A stretch of DNA of 49,859 nt from Burkholderiaceae bacterium (GCA_017646335.1 JAGCMT010000026.1:1-49859), one strand, 5' to 3'; shown: positions 28,839-38,263, counted from the first letter of the stretch. Numbers and translations: made by a program. The notes: a model not told the origin generated them from the letters alone.

Positions 28839-30407
28839 TTACTCCTCGATAGCCTTTTGATTGCGTTCAAAGAAATAGCGGCCGGTGCCCAAGAAACTCG
28901 GGCCGGTCTTCACTAAGCGAAGCATTAACCACATTTCTACGACCAGCAAGCCGGAATAAAGAACGATAAAGCCGATTAATGAACCCATGACGGATCCGAC
29001 CGATAAGGTGGAAGCCGACAAGTGCGTCGGCAAAATCCCGAAAATGGTCCAAGGTTGTCGACCGTATTCAGCCACAACCCAACCGAATTCGCAGCCCAAC
29101 CACGGAAGCGGAAGTGCAAAGAGTGCGAACTTCAAAAGCCAACGGCGGTTTGTCACTAAGTTTTTGGCCGAGTAATACAACGAAAGCGCAAAAAGTAAAA
29201 CCATCAATACGCCACAGGTCACCATGACACGGAAACTCCAGAACATGATGTTGACGTTAGGTACCGTGTCTAAAGCGGCCTGGTTGAGCATTTCCGGCGT
29301 GGCCTTGGCGGGATTGTCGGTGTATTTGCGTAAAAGCAAACCGTAGCCCAAATCGTCTTTTTGAGTCATGAACGTTTCACGTAAAGCCGCATTTGTCGGG
29401 TCTTGACGCAAAGCAGTTAGGGTTTCAACAGCTTTGGCGCCTCGTTCAATACGAGCACGGTTTTCTGCAACGATTTGTTTGATGCCGATAAGTTCCGTAT
29501 CCAAAGATCGAGTCGATAAGATGCCGGCAAGCCAAGGCACTTCCACGACGGCGCTCGAGGTTTGCTTTTCGACGTCGTGGAGACCAAAAATTTGCATGGG
29601 AGCCGGAGCCGGTTGCGTTTCCCAAATGGCTTCCATACTAGCGAGCTTTGCCGGTTGGTCTTTGGCAACCAAATAGCCGGATTCGTCACCCATTTGAGCC
29701 GTAAAAATGACGGTAACCAAACCGAAAGCGGCTGCGACACGGAAAGAACGCTTGGCAAATTCGATGTCTCGTCCCTTGAGGAGGTACCAAGCGGAAATGG
29801 CTAATACGAACATGGCGCCCGTGACATAACCGGCGGCGATCGTATGGCCGAACTTGGCTTGTGCCCAAGGGCTTAAGATGACGGCGAAAAAGTCCGTCAT
29901 TTCCATTCGCATTGTTTCAAAATTGAATTCGCTACCGATGGGGTATTGCATCCATGCGTTAGCAATCAAAATCCACAGCGCGGAAAGGTTAGAGCCGATG
30001 GCCATTAAGAACGTCACTAAAAGGTGGGTACCTTTTTTGAGGCGATTCCAACCGAAGAAGAACAGACCGATAAAGGTCGATTCAAGGAAGAAAGCCATTA
30101 GGCCCTCAATGGCAAGCGGGGCACCGAAGATGTCGCCCACGTAGTGGGAGTAATAGGCCCAGTTGGTACCGAATTGGAATTCCAAAGTGATACCGGTGGC
30201 AACGCCCAATGCGAAATTCACGCCGAAGAGTTTGCCCCAGAATCGCGTCATGTCTTTATAGATCTCTTTTCCGGTAACGAGATAGCAAGACTCCATGACC
30301 ACCAACATGAACGACAACCCCAAGGTGAGGGGAACGAACAAGAAGTGGTACATCGATGTAAGGGCGAATTGCCATCTGGAGAGATCAACGAGTTCGGTAG
30401 AAATCAT
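28839..30407 (-). CDS. cydA: Cytochrome bd quinol oxidase subunit I
   Basis: A 522-residue heme-bearing subunit. The conserved start WQFALTSMYHFLFVPLTLGL contains the heme ligand His21 (His19 in E. coli). GLMAFFLESTFIGLFFFGWNR has the proton-path glutamates, and KFGHTIAAGYVTGAMF holds the second conserved His. The heme b558 Met ligand is in PNVNIMFWSFRVMV. The loop between helices 6 and 7 (about 240-375) is long, as in the proteobacterial L-type Q-loop group. High oxygen affinity fits microaerobic growth. The start lies 5 bp after the cydP stop. Confidence 0.97.
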   Translation of the reverse strand: MISTELVDLSRWQFALTSMYHFLFVPLTLGLSFMLVVMESCYLVTGKEIYKDMTRFWGKLFGVNFALGVATGITLEFQFGTNWAYYSHYVGDIFGAPLAIEGLMAFFLESTFIGLFFFGWNRLKKGTHLLVTFLMAIGSNLSALWILIANAWMQYPIGSEFNFETMRMEMTDFFAVILSPWAQAKFGHTIAAGYVTGAMFVLAISAWYLLKGRDIEFAKRSFRVAAAFGLVTVIFTAQMGDESGYLVAKDQPAKLASMEAIWETQPAPAPMQIFGLHDVEKQTSSAVVEVPWLAGILSTRSLDTELIGIKQIVAENRARIERGAKAVETLTALRQDPTNAALRETFMTQKDDLGYGLLLRKYTDNPAKATPEMLNQAALDTVPNVNIMFWSFRVMVTCGVLMVLLFALSLYYSAKNLVTNRRWLLKFALFALPLPWLGCEFGWVVAEYGRQPWTIFGILPTHLSASTLSVGSVMGSLIGFIVLYSGLLVVEMWLMLRLVKTGPSFLGTGRYFFERNQKAIEE

Positions 30408-30412
30408 ATGTG

Positions 30413-30625
30413 TTACTCCGAATTCTTACCCGAAGAGGTTGGCGTGCTCGAGGGGGCGAGCAGTGCATTACCAACGACGTCGGCGTTTGTTGTTATACGA
30501 TCAGATGTTCCAAAAAAAAGGAACCCCAAACAAGCGATAAAAGCGATCTTGCAGACCAGTGCAAGACCGACTTCGCAGACGAGTCTACGATCGTTACGTT
30601 GAGGGGTATTTTTTGAGGATTTCAT
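30413..30625 (-). CDS. cydP: CydP-like small membrane protein (cytochrome oxidase small subunit)
   Basis: A 70-residue protein with one transmembrane helix (about 20-39, GLALVCKIAFIACLGFLFFG). A basic N-terminus with LVCEVGLALVCK and the post-helix FFGTSDR pattern resemble CydP, a short protein encoded just upstream of cydA in many beta- and gammaproteobacteria. Its function is not known in detail; a structural or assembly role in cytochrome bd is inferred from context. It is the first gene of the operon. No strong ribosome binding site precedes the ATG at 30625. Confidence 0.75.
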   Translation of the reverse strand: MKSSKNTPQRNDRRLVCEVGLALVCKIAFIACLGFLFFGTSDRITTNADVVGNALLAPSSTPTSSGKNSE

Positions 30626-30709
30626 GAATCAAAGGATAATGAAAAAGTGTCGAAAGTGAGAGAGATTTTTGTTGTTTGTACGAAAAGCTAAAAACAAATG
30701 ACAAAAAAG

Positions 30710-30742
30710 AAAGCGAACCCTGAAAAGAGTTCGCTTTTTTTG
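30710..30742. terminator. Terminator downstream of the DUF1801-like gene region / upstream of the cyd operon
   Basis: A 9-bp stem AAAGCGAAC (30710-30718) / GTTCGCTTT (30729-30737) with T-tracts on both strands. It fits termination of the minus-strand DUF1801-like transcript before the cyd operon promoter. Confidence 0.8.
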
Positions 30743-30758
30743 AATATTTTTCTCGTTT

Positions 30759-31247
30759 TTACTTTGCGGCTTCAGCGCTTTCGCCTTCTTCTTCGCGGCT
30801 CTTCATCGAAATGCGAACGGTGGGAGGCGGGGCTTTGGCATCTTCTTCCGTCAAGCCCCAGATAGCTAACAATTCTGCCAACGTGAGAGCCTTGCCGGCG
30901 GCTACGCGAGCGCGGCGAGCGGCAACGGATTCACGAACGATTTTTTCGATCACATCGAGCGGAATACGGTTGAGGTCATCAAAAAGGATCGTTTGACGTT
31001 CGATGTCGACATTCTTGATCTTTTCTTTGAAGGCCAAGATGACATCCGTTTCAGCCACGTACAACGTCATGGACTTTTCACCCGATTCCAATGCGAACAA
31101 CGGGCCGGACAATTCATAAAAAGCCAAAGCATGGCGCATGCTCTCGCGAACGCCACGAGCGGAACGACGGATAAGACTACAAATCTTAGCCATGGCCACG
31201 CGACGGTCCGTCGGAAGGCTTTGCAAATAATCACCAACAGTCGCCAT
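30759..31247 (-). CDS. DUF1801-like protein
   Basis: A 162-residue cytoplasmic protein. The N-terminal 110 residues resemble the DUF1801 (YdhG-like) fold: TVGDYLQSLPTDRRVAMAKICSLIRRSA, then RHALAFYELSGPLFAL, then MTLYVAETDVILAFKEKIKNVD. The C-terminal part is basic then acidic (AARRARVAAGKALTLAELLAIWGLTEED, ending EEEGESAEAAK) and has no match I recognise. Function is unknown. It is flanked by a terminator on one side and by 111 bp of AT-rich DNA on the other, so it is probably monocistronic. Confidence 0.7.
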   Translation of the reverse strand: MATVGDYLQSLPTDRRVAMAKICSLIRRSARGVRESMRHALAFYELSGPLFALESGEKSMTLYVAETDVILAFKEKIKNVDIERQTILFDDLNRIPLDVIEKIVRESVAARRARVAAGKALTLAELLAIWGLTEEDAKAPPPTVRISMKSREEEGESAEAAK

Positions 31248-31358
31248 TCAGTATCCCCTAAACCTGAAAAATTAAGCGTAAGGATTTAATTTTACCCTTT
31301 TTTTTGATTTTTCTCTAGCTAAATCAAGGGGATTCTTGGTTCTTCAATGAATGTTTCG

Positions 31359-31844
31359 TTACTTGTAAAAAACGAATTCAGCAGTGAACGGAATGCGTAA
31401 ATACTTGTCTTTTTGTGCCTCGACACAGCGAGATTTGGGCATGCCACCGTGTGTGTTGATACGTTGTACGTAACGAACGCCGTGAAAGACTCCGGGAGCG
31501 GTACCGGATTGAGTAACGAAAAGCGCTTCGGAGAGTTCGCCCGGTTTGGTGTTGACGCTTTTGATACGTGCGGAAAGATTCGAACCGTCGTTGTGCACGA
31601 AGGTGAAGTTGTAGCCGTGTTTTGCAACGGCTTGATTGGTGGTCGGGTCAAAGAGGTAGGCATTGGGTGATTGGAATTTCCAATACCAACCTTGAGAGTC
31701 ACGAGCACAACGGAAAATTTGTTCGCCGGAAGCTTCCAATCGCAAAATTTCATCGGTTCGTCCCGGAGGGTCGATGAGGGAAGACGAGCAAGCCGTCAAT
31801 GCGGCAGCCGAAGCAATGAAAATCCAACGAAAAGCGCGATGCAT
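31359..31844 (-). CDS. DUF3455 family lipoprotein
   Basis: A 161-residue exported protein. The N-terminus is a lipoprotein signal with LTAC (Cys19). The mature part matches DUF3455: GEQIFRCARDSQGWYWKFQSPNAYLFD (about 40-66), then HNDGSNLSARI and a closing VRYVQRINTHGGMPKSRC. The family is common in proteobacteria and fungi; its function is unknown. No partner gene is evident: the neighbours are the DUF1801-like gene in the same direction and the divergent por operon. Confidence 0.85.
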   Translation of the reverse strand: MHRAFRWIFIASAAALTACSSSLIDPPGRTDEILRLEASGEQIFRCARDSQGWYWKFQSPNAYLFDPTTNQAVAKHGYNFTFVHNDGSNLSARIKSVNTKPGELSEALFVTQSGTAPGVFHGVRYVQRINTHGGMPKSRCVEAQKDKYLRIPFTAEFVFYK

Positions 31845-32104
31845 AAACAGCCTTTGATTGTGAGTTATCTGTCTAAGGATTGTTGAGAAAGTGTACCCAA
31901 AAAGTTTTGGTTGTGACGAGTCTTTTCAGAGCGGTTTTGTAATTCATTGAAAACCTTAAAAAACGAAGGATTAGGCAAAAAGTGGTACTTTCCCGTGCCC
32001 CCGAAACGGTATGCGCTTCGGTAGACTTAGGGGTAGAAAATTTGATTATTGATTTGTAGAAGAAAAATCGATCCCGAGAGATTGATCGGAGGGTCGTTTT
32101 TGTC
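31845..32104 (+). promoter_or_regulatory. Leader region of the 2-oxoacid oxidoreductase operon
   Basis: A 260-bp gene-free region between divergent genes. It contains a stem CCGAA (32001-32005) / TTCGG (32017-32021) and a stem CGATC (32069-32073) / GATCG (32084-32088) that ends exactly at the GGAGGG ribosome binding site (32088-32093) of the first gene. The second stem overlaps the first base of the binding site and might limit initiation. I cannot assign a promoter with confidence. Confidence 0.3.
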
Positions 32105-32698
32105 GTGTCTACACGTTTGAATAGCGAGGTTGGTGTGTATCAAATCCGTTTGCATGGCCGAGGAGGCCAAGGCGTTGTGACGGCAGCTGAAATGCTCTCC
32201 GTTGCGGCCTTTATGGAAGGACACCACGCTCAAGCATTCCCGAGTTTCGGTTCGGAACGTACGGGGGCTCCGGTGGTGGCCTTTGCTCGCATCGATAGTA
32301 AAGAGATTCGTTTGCGTGAACCGATTCTTGAGCCGGATGTTGTTTTGGTTCAGGACCCCACGTTGCTTGAGCAAGTGGATGTTTTGGGTGGTTTGCGTGA
32401 TGACGGTTATCTCTTGATCAACAGTTCTCAAACGATCGAAGAGTTGGGTTTGAGTGAAGTGGCTGCTCGTTTGCCTGAGGGTCATGTTCGTACCGTTCCT
32501 GCTACCCGCTTTGCGATGGAAAAGATCGGTCGTCCGTTGCCGGGTGCCGCCATGTTGGCCGGCTATGCTGCAATGACGGGCAATCTTAAGCTTGAAAGTG
32601 TTCAAGCGGCCTATAACGAAGCCTTCAGCGGCAAAATTGCCGAAGCCAATTCGCAAGTCGCAACGCTTGCATATGAATTTTTGACTCAAACGAAGTAA
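32105..32698 (+). CDS. porG: 2-oxoacid:acceptor oxidoreductase, gamma subunit
   Basis: A 197-residue gamma subunit of a pyruvate-type 2-oxoacid oxidoreductase. The family opening IRLHGRGGQGVVTAAEML is at about residues 13-30, and FPSFGSERTGAPVVAF (about 46-60) is typical of the subunit that helps bind CoA. It uses a GTG start at 32105 with GGAGGG 11 nt upstream; no better start is in frame. It is the first of four genes: the alpha subunit starts 10 bp downstream. The order gamma-alpha-beta with no separate small delta subunit is notable. Confidence 0.92.
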   Translation: MSTRLNSEVGVYQIRLHGRGGQGVVTAAEMLSVAAFMEGHHAQAFPSFGSERTGAPVVAFARIDSKEIRLREPILEPDVVLVQDPTLLEQVDVLGGLRDDGYLLINSSQTIEELGLSEVAARLPEGHVRTVPATRFAMEKIGRPLPGAAMLAGYAAMTGNLKLESVQAAYNEAFSGKIAEANSQVATLAYEFLTQTK

Positions 32699-32708
32699 AG
32701 GACGAACC

Positions 32709-33962
32709 ATGCTGAAACAAATTGAAGGGAGTATGGGGGTCGCATTAGGCGTCTCGTTGTGCCGTCCGGAAGTCATTTGTGCGTATCCGATTTCTCCGCA
32801 AACGCATATCGTGGAAAACCTCGGTACCTTGACCCGTCAAGGCAAGATTGAAAATTGTGAGTACATCAACGTAGAAAGCGAATTTGCCGCAATGAGTACG
32901 GCAATCGGCGCTTCCGTTGCGGGTGCTCGTGCATACACGGCCACGGCAAGTCAAGGTCTTTTGTTCATGACCGAAGCTATCTACAACGCTGCCGGTCTTG
33001 GTTTGCCGATTGTGATGACGGTTGCTAACCGTGCCATCGGCGCTCCGATCAATATTTGGAATGACCATTCCGACTCGTTGAGTCAACGAGACAGCGGTTG
33101 GATTCAACTTTATGTGGAAACGAACCAAGAAGCCGTGGACATGCACATTCAAGGTTTCCGCATTGCTGAAGAATTGAGTCTCCCGGTGATGGTTTGTATG
33201 GATGGCTTCGTGTTGACGCACGCCGTTGAGCGAATGGATATTCCCGATCAAGAAAAGGTGGATCAATTCTTGCCGCCGTACTCTCCGCGTCAAGTGCTTG
33301 ACCCGGATGCTCCGGTGACGATTGGTGCTATGGTGGGACCGGAAGCCTTTACGGAAGTCCGTTATTTGGCTCATGCCAAGCACATCGAAGGTCTTTCCGT
33401 CATCGAAAAGGTCGGTGAAGAGTTTAAGAATATTTTCGGTCGTGAAGCCGGCGGTTTGGTCAGTTGCTACCGCTGCGAAGATGCGGATATCCGTATTTTG
33501 GCCATGGGTGCTGCCGTTGGTACGATCAAGGACACGGTTGATGAGTTGCGCGAGGCCGGTATTAAGGTCGGCGTGGTGTCGTTGAAGTGCTATCGTCCGT
33601 TCCCGGTGAAGGCCGTTCGTGAAGCTTTGGCCGGTTCTAAGACGGTTTTGGTCTTTGACCGTGCGTTGGGCGCCGGTTCCGGTGGTGTCGTGATGATGGA
33701 CGTTGTTTGTGCCGTTCGAGACATGGCCTTGGATGTTCGTAGCGTAATCGCCGGTCTTGGCGGTCGTGCCATCACGAAGGCTAGCGTTGCGAAGATTGTT
33801 CGCGATGCTCATGAGGGTGTTTTGGCCGATACGACCTTTATGGATTTGGATGAAGATTTGGTTCGTCGTCAATTGGAGCGCGAAGCCGCTACGCGTTTGA
33901 GCGGCCCGTTGCCTGAGGCGATTATCCATGACGTGGCTACCCGAGAAACGTCTAAGGAGTAA
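32709..33962 (+). CDS. porA: 2-oxoacid:acceptor oxidoreductase, alpha subunit
   Basis: A 417-residue alpha subunit. The N-terminal pyrimidine-binding domain has EGSMGVALGVSLCRPEVICAYPISPQTHIVE and the catalytic-glutamate region NVESEFAAMSTAIGAS. GARAYTATASQGL and the NIWNDHSDSLSQRDSGWIQLYVE segment match pyruvate:ferredoxin oxidoreductase alpha chains. The C-terminal transketolase-like domain (about 250-390) has RALGAGSGG. Together with beta it binds thiamine diphosphate and converts a 2-oxoacid plus CoA to acyl-CoA and CO2. The stop overlaps the region just before porB. Confidence 0.94.
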   Translation: MLKQIEGSMGVALGVSLCRPEVICAYPISPQTHIVENLGTLTRQGKIENCEYINVESEFAAMSTAIGASVAGARAYTATASQGLLFMTEAIYNAAGLGLPIVMTVANRAIGAPINIWNDHSDSLSQRDSGWIQLYVETNQEAVDMHIQGFRIAEELSLPVMVCMDGFVLTHAVERMDIPDQEKVDQFLPPYSPRQVLDPDAPVTIGAMVGPEAFTEVRYLAHAKHIEGLSVIEKVGEEFKNIFGREAGGLVSCYRCEDADIRILAMGAAVGTIKDTVDELREAGIKVGVVSLKCYRPFPVKAVREALAGSKTVLVFDRALGAGSGGVVMMDVVCAVRDMALDVRSVIAGLGGRAITKASVAKIVRDAHEGVLADTTFMDLDEDLVRRQLEREAATRLSGPLPEAIIHDVATRETSKE

Positions 33963-33967
33963 TGAAA

Positions 33968-35029
33968 ATGCAAGACACCCCGATTCGTTTCTATCAAACC
34001 GGTACGTTCACGGTTGGTAATCGCTTGTTGTCGCCCGAACAACGTTCGATTCAATCCTCCAAAGAACGCAATAATTCTTTGAACTCTGGTCACCGTGCTT
34101 GCCAAGGCTGTGGTGAGGCTTTAGGTGCTCGTTACGCCATTGACGCTGCGATGCGTGCAACGGACGGTCGCTTGGCTGCTGCCAATGCAACGGGTTGCTT
34201 GGAAGTGTTCTCCACGCCGTATCCTGAAAGTTCTTGGCGCTTGCCGTGGTTCCACTCCCTTTTCGGTAATGCGCCTGCCGTGGCAACGGGTATGGCAGCA
34301 GCCTTTAAGGTTAAGGCACAAAAGGATGGTCGCCCCATGGTTCGCGTTGTTGCTCAAGGCGGTGACGGTGGTACGACTGACATTGGCTTCGGTTGCCTTT
34401 CCGGTATGTTTGAGCGCAATGACGATGTTCTCTACATCTGTTATGACAACGGCGCTTATATGAATACCGGTGTTCAACGCTCTTCGGCAACGCCGCCTGC
34501 TGCACGTACGGCAACGACGATGCCGGTGCAAGGTTACGATGGTAACCCCTTCGGTCAAGGCAAGAATGTGCCTTTGATTGCTATGGCTCACGGCATTCCT
34601 TACGTTGCTACGGCAACGGTTGCCGACCTTCGTGACTTGGAACGTAAGGTTGAAAAAGCCATGAGCATGCATGGTGCTCGTTATATTCACATTTTGGTTC
34701 CGTGCCCGTTGGGTTGGGGCGTGGCCTCTAGCCGTACGGTTGAAATGGCTCGTTTGGCCATGGAAACCGGTGTGTTCCCGGTGTTTGAAGCCGAGTACGG
34801 TGAAGTGACCGGCGTGAAGAAGATTCGCCATCTCCATCCGGTGGAAGATTATTTGAAGCCGCAAAAGCGTTTCGCTCACTTATTTGGTAAGCGAGCCAAT
34901 CCGGAAGTGTTGGCACGATTGCAAGCCATTTGTGATCGCAATATTCGTAAGTTCGGTCTTTTGGCTGATGACGAAGCCGATGATATTCCGGCTCCGATTG
35001 AAGCCGCCGAACGTGCAAAACTCGTCTAA
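33968..35029 (+). CDS. porB: 2-oxoacid:acceptor oxidoreductase, beta subunit
   Basis: A 353-residue beta subunit. It binds thiamine diphosphate through GDGGTTDIG (about 132-140) with Asn161 in [18 protein letters not shown], a signature of pyruvate enzymes. Cysteines CQGCG (Cys45, Cys48), Cys77 (ATGCLEV) and a later Cys in LVPCPLGWG are placed to hold one [4Fe-4S] cluster, as in known PorB proteins. I chose the ATG at 33968, not 33962, because AAGGAG (33954-33959) is 8 nt upstream of it; the earlier ATG overlaps the porA stop and is only 2 nt away. Confidence 0.94.
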   Translation: MQDTPIRFYQTGTFTVGNRLLSPEQRSIQSSKERNNSLNSGHRACQGCGEALGARYAIDAAMRATDGRLAAANATGCLEVFSTPYPESSWRLPWFHSLFGNAPAVATGMAAAFKVKAQKDGRPMVRVVAQGGDGGTTDIGFGCLSGMFERNDDVLYICYDNGAYMNTGVQRSSATPPAARTATTMPVQGYDGNPFGQGKNVPLIAMAHGIPYVATATVADLRDLERKVEKAMSMHGARYIHILVPCPLGWGVASSRTVEMARLAMETGVFPVFEAEYGEVTGVKKIRHLHPVEDYLKPQKRFAHLFGKRANPEVLARLQAICDRNIRKFGLLADDEADDIPAPIEAAERAKLV

Positions 35030-35040
35030 AAGGAATCACG

Positions 35041-36660
35041 ATGAACAAACCGTTTGCTATTACGCTTGACGTAGGCTCCTCGTTGGAAAACTTGACGGGT
35101 TCTTGGCGTACGTTGCGTCCTGTTTATACGAATCACTTGCCCCCGTGTAATGCCACGTGTCCGGCCGGTGAAAATATTCAAGGTTGGCTCTTTAAAGCTG
35201 AAAGCGGTGACTACCGCGGCGCTTGGGACGTCATTACGACGGATAATCCTTTCCCGGCATTGATGGGCCGTGTTTGTTATCACACCTGTGAAGGGGCTTG
35301 TAACCGCGGTCAACATGATGAATCCGTGGGTATTAACTCCGTGGAACGTTTCTTGGGTGACTATGCTCAGGAAAAGGGTTGGGATTTTGCTCCGGCTGCT
35401 CCGGATACCGGTAAGCGAGTGTTGGTTGTCGGTGCCGGTCCTGCCGGTCTTTCCGCTGCATACCATTTGCGTCGCTTCGGCCACACCGTGAAGGTGGTTG
35501 ATAGTGCAGAGAAGGCCGGTGGCATGATGCGTTACGGTATTCCGCGTTATCGTTTGCCGCGCGAAGTGCTTGATAAGGAAATTGCGCGCCTTGAACGTTA
35601 TGGTGTGGAAATCGAGCTCAATCACGAAGTAACGGATGTGATGGCTGAGAAAGAAGCCGGTAACTTTGATGCCGTTTTCTTGGGCGTCGGTGCACACTTG
35701 GCGCGCCGTGCTTATATTCCGGCCGGTGACGCAAGTCACGTGATGGATGCCGTGACGCTTTTGCGTAGCATGGAAGGTCAAGATGCTCCGTTGATCGGTC
35801 GTCGTGTGGTGGTCTACGGTGGTGGTAACACGGCTGTTGACGTAGCTCGCACGGTTCGTCGTTTGGGCGCAGAGCCCTTGATGGTTTACCGTCGTACGGA
35901 AGATCGCGCTCCGGCTCACTCGTTTGAAATCGAAGAGGCTAAGGAAGAAGGCGTTTCGATGAAGTGGCTCTCCACGGTCTCGAGCGCCGGTGAAGGTGAA
36001 ATCTGGATCGAAAAGATGACCTTGGATGCAGAAGGTCGTCCGCAGCCGACGGGTGAACTTGAGCAAATCAAGGCTGACTCGTTGGTGTTGGCTTTGGGCC
36101 AAGAGACGGATTTGAGCTTGTTGAGCAAGCTTGAATTGAAGACGGAAAAGGGTTCTGTCGTTGTCGATGATTGCATGATGACGAGTGTCGAAGGCATTTT
36201 CGCCGGCGGTGACATGGTGCCGGGCGATCGTAATGTGACGGTTGCTATCGGTCACGGTAAGTTGGCTGCTCGTACGATGAATGCCTGGTTAAAGGGCGAA
36301 AAGTATGAACATCCGCCGCGCGGTCCGTTTGCTACGTTCGATAAGTTGAACACGTGGTATTACTCTGACGCTCCGAAGACTGTTCGTCCGATGTTGGAAT
36401 TGGCTCGTCGTACCGATACGTTTGACGAAGTGGTCCATGGTTTGACGGAAGAAAATGCTCTTTTCGAAGCTCGCCGTTGTATGTCTTGTGGTAACTGTTT
36501 CGAGTGTGACAATTGCTACGGTGTCTGTCCTGACAATGCCGTTATCAAGTTAGGTGACGGTAAAAAGTTCGCAATCAATTACGACTACTGTAAGGGTTGC
36601 GGTATTTGTGCCAACGAATGTCCTTGCGGGGCAATCGAAATGGAATCGGACGCTAAATAA
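35041..36660 (+). CDS. GltD-like NAD(P)H flavoprotein fused to a ferredoxin domain (electron-transfer subunit of the oxidoreductase)
   Basis: A 539-residue fusion. The N-terminal part (about 30-110) has the GltD-type Cys pattern CNATCPAG and [12 protein letters not shown] for [4Fe-4S]. Two Rossmann folds follow: FAD-binding GAGPAG (131-136) and NAD(P)-binding GGGNTA (260-265, [16 protein letters not shown], where the arginines favour NADPH), then [12 protein letters not shown]. The C-terminal 60 residues are a 2[4Fe-4S] ferredoxin with Cys480/483/486/489/492/496 and Cys517/520/523/527. It starts 12 bp after porB. It probably passes electrons from the oxidoreductase to NADP+ and so replaces the small delta subunit. 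A reverse direction is possible. Confidence 0.9.
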   Translation: MNKPFAITLDVGSSLENLTGSWRTLRPVYTNHLPPCNATCPAGENIQGWLFKAESGDYRGAWDVITTDNPFPALMGRVCYHTCEGACNRGQHDESVGINSVERFLGDYAQEKGWDFAPAAPDTGKRVLVVGAGPAGLSAAYHLRRFGHTVKVVDSAEKAGGMMRYGIPRYRLPREVLDKEIARLERYGVEIELNHEVTDVMAEKEAGNFDAVFLGVGAHLARRAYIPAGDASHVMDAVTLLRSMEGQDAPLIGRRVVVYGGGNTAVDVARTVRRLGAEPLMVYRRTEDRAPAHSFEIEEAKEEGVSMKWLSTVSSAGEGEIWIEKMTLDAEGRPQPTGELEQIKADSLVLALGQETDLSLLSKLELKTEKGSVVVDDCMMTSVEGIFAGGDMVPGDRNVTVAIGHGKLAARTMNAWLKGEKYEHPPRGPFATFDKLNTWYYSDAPKTVRPMLELARRTDTFDEVVHGLTEENALFEARRCMSCGNCFECDNCYGVCPDNAVIKLGDGKKFAINYDYCKGCGICANECPCGAIEMESDAK

Positions 36661-36677
36661 TAGATAAAGCCGATAGG

Positions 36678-36714
36678 ACGCCGTGAATGGTTGATGCCAT
36701 CCACGGCGTTTTTC
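36678..36714 (+). terminator. Terminator after the oxidoreductase operon
   Basis: The stem ACGCCGTG (36678-36685) / CACGGCGT (36702-36709) plus inner ATGG/CCAT pairing, followed by TTTTTC. Confidence 0.85.
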
Positions 36715-36968
36715 TTTGTGGTTTCTGCGGCATTGCCAAAGTGAAATGCATCCCTGAATGCTCAGATAATGGGAAAGTCTCATGTTTTAAGGGTAGCACT
36801 CTGTGGCAGCTATCTAGGTAAAACGCTCTAGAAAATCGAAGTGCACCCTTAGGTGTAAACCCTATATCGTGAGGTGAAAGCCTTAGATTGAAAAAACGGA
36901 ATGGTAAGAAAGTTGTTAATGTGGTGAAACTCCAGATTTGGAGGCTGACTAACAATTGGAAGAATACT
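36715..36968 (+). promoter_or_regulatory. Structured leader upstream of sstT
   Basis: A 254-bp gene-free leader with nested inverted repeats. Outer arms TAAGGGTAGCAC (36788-36799) and GTGCACCCTTA (36841-36851) form an 11-bp helix with one bulged A. Inside it, TCTAG (36813-36817) pairs with CTAGA (36828-36832). An alternative stem CACC (36844-36847) / GGTG (36852-36855) would compete with the outer helix. Nearer the gene, CTCCA (36930-36934) / TGGAG (36939-36943) forms a hairpin. Competing helices are what a cis-acting RNA switch or attenuator would show. I do not recognise a known riboswitch class, and transcription of this segment is assumed. Confidence 0.4.
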
Positions 36969-38201
36969 ATGCCTAAACGTGTACTTATTAAGGTTATGAC
37001 GCCCTTTTTAGAAGCGTCGCTTGTCAAACAGATTTTGATCGGTTTGGTTTTGGGTGTTGCCTTGGCCATGATGGCTCCGGCAGCGGCAGTGTCTACGGGT
37101 TTATTGGGTTCTGTCTTCGTCTCTGCATTGAAGGCCGTTGCCCCGATTCTCGTCTTTGTGTTGGTCATGTCAGCTATCGCCAACCAAGACATGGAATCAA
37201 AGGCTCACATTAAACCGATTATTGTGCTTTATCTTATCGGTACGTTCTGTGCGGCTGCTTTGGCTGTGTGCGCTAGCTACATGTTCCCGACGCAAATTCA
37301 CTTGGTGACAACGGATGCGGCTGCCAATGCTCCGGGCGGTGTCGGCGAAGTGTTGAAGAACGTGCTTTTTAACATTGTTGACAATCCGATTCGTGCCTTG
37401 TCTAACGGTAACTACATCGGTATTTTGGCTTGGGCTATCGGTTTGGGTATTGCCTTGCGCCATGCTAACGATACGTCTCGTCAATTCGTTGCCGATCTTT
37501 CCATGGGTATCGAATACGTTGTTCGTTGTGTCATTCGATGCGCTCCGATCGGTATTTTCGGCTTGGTTGCTGAAACGGTTGCTACGACGGGTCTTGAATC
37601 CATGGCTAGCTACGTTCAACTCTTGGCTGTATTGCTTGGTGTGATGGCCTTTGTCGCTTTGATTGTCAATCCGCTTCTCGTCTGGTTCTGCATTCGTAAG
37701 AATCCGTATCCGCTCACGTTGGCTTGCTTGCGTGAAAGTGGTGTGACGGCATTCTTTACGCGTTCCTCCGCTGCTAACATCCCGGTGAATATGGCTATGT
37801 GCCGTCGCCTCGATCTCGATGAAGGTACGTATTCCATTTCCATTCCGTTGGGTGCAACGATCAACATGGCCGGCGCTGCTATCACCATTACGGTTTTGAC
37901 GTTAGCTGCCGCTTTTAGCTTGGGTATTCAAGTTGATTTCGCTACGGCAGTTCTCTTGAGCGTGGTGGCATCGGTTTGTGCTTGCGGTGCGTCCGGCGTT
38001 CCGGGTGGCTCCTTGATGTTGATCCCGTTGGCTTGCGGCCTCTTCGGTATCGATGGTTCTGTGGCTATGCAAGTCGTGGCTGTGGGCTTCATCATCGGTG
38101 TGTTGCAAGACTCGGCTGAAACGGCATTGAATTCTTCGTCCGACGTGCTCTTTACGGCTGCGGCTTGTATGCGTGCCGAACGTCAAGAAGGTAACAACTA
38201 A
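36969..38201 (+). CDS. sstT: Serine/threonine:Na+ symporter SstT
   Basis: A 410-residue inner-membrane carrier of the dicarboxylate/amino acid:cation symporter family. It has the family fold with eight or so helices and two re-entrant loops. SstT-type motifs seen are [17 protein letters not shown], the [19 protein letters not shown] segment, the [20 protein letters not shown] loop, [20 protein letters not shown] and the last-helix [19 protein letters not shown]. It takes up serine and threonine with Na+. The frame is open from a TTG at 36888, but the ATG at 36969 has GGAAG upstream and starts at the family boundary. It is monocistronic. Confidence 0.94.
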   Translation: MPKRVLIKVMTPFLEASLVKQILIGLVLGVALAMMAPAAAVSTGLLGSVFVSALKAVAPILVFVLVMSAIANQDMESKAHIKPIIVLYLIGTFCAAALAVCASYMFPTQIHLVTTDAAANAPGGVGEVLKNVLFNIVDNPIRALSNGNYIGILAWAIGLGIALRHANDTSRQFVADLSMGIEYVVRCVIRCAPIGIFGLVAETVATTGLESMASYVQLLAVLLGVMAFVALIVNPLLVWFCIRKNPYPLTLACLRESGVTAFFTRSSAANIPVNMAMCRRLDLDEGTYSISIPLGATINMAGAAITITVLTLAAAFSLGIQVDFATAVLLSVVASVCACGASGVPGGSLMLIPLACGLFGIDGSVAMQVVAVGFIIGVLQDSAETALNSSSDVLFTAAACMRAERQEGNN

Positions 38202-38223
38202 GAATAAGTTCGGATGAAATGCG

Positions 38224-38252
38224 AAAGGCCTTGGAAATTTTCCAAGGCCTTT
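38224..38252. terminator. Palindromic hairpin after sstT
   Basis: A nearly perfect inverted repeat spans 38224-38252 (arms AAAGGCCTTGGAAA and TTTCCAAGGCCTTT, the centre being AT only), then ACTTTATG. Terminator-like in both directions. Confidence 0.8.
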
Positions 38253-38263
38253 ACTTTATGGTT

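Noticed and set aside
29366..29381. A parS-like match (about 12 of 16) inside cydA
   Set aside because: Too weak, lacks the second arm and lies in coding sequence.
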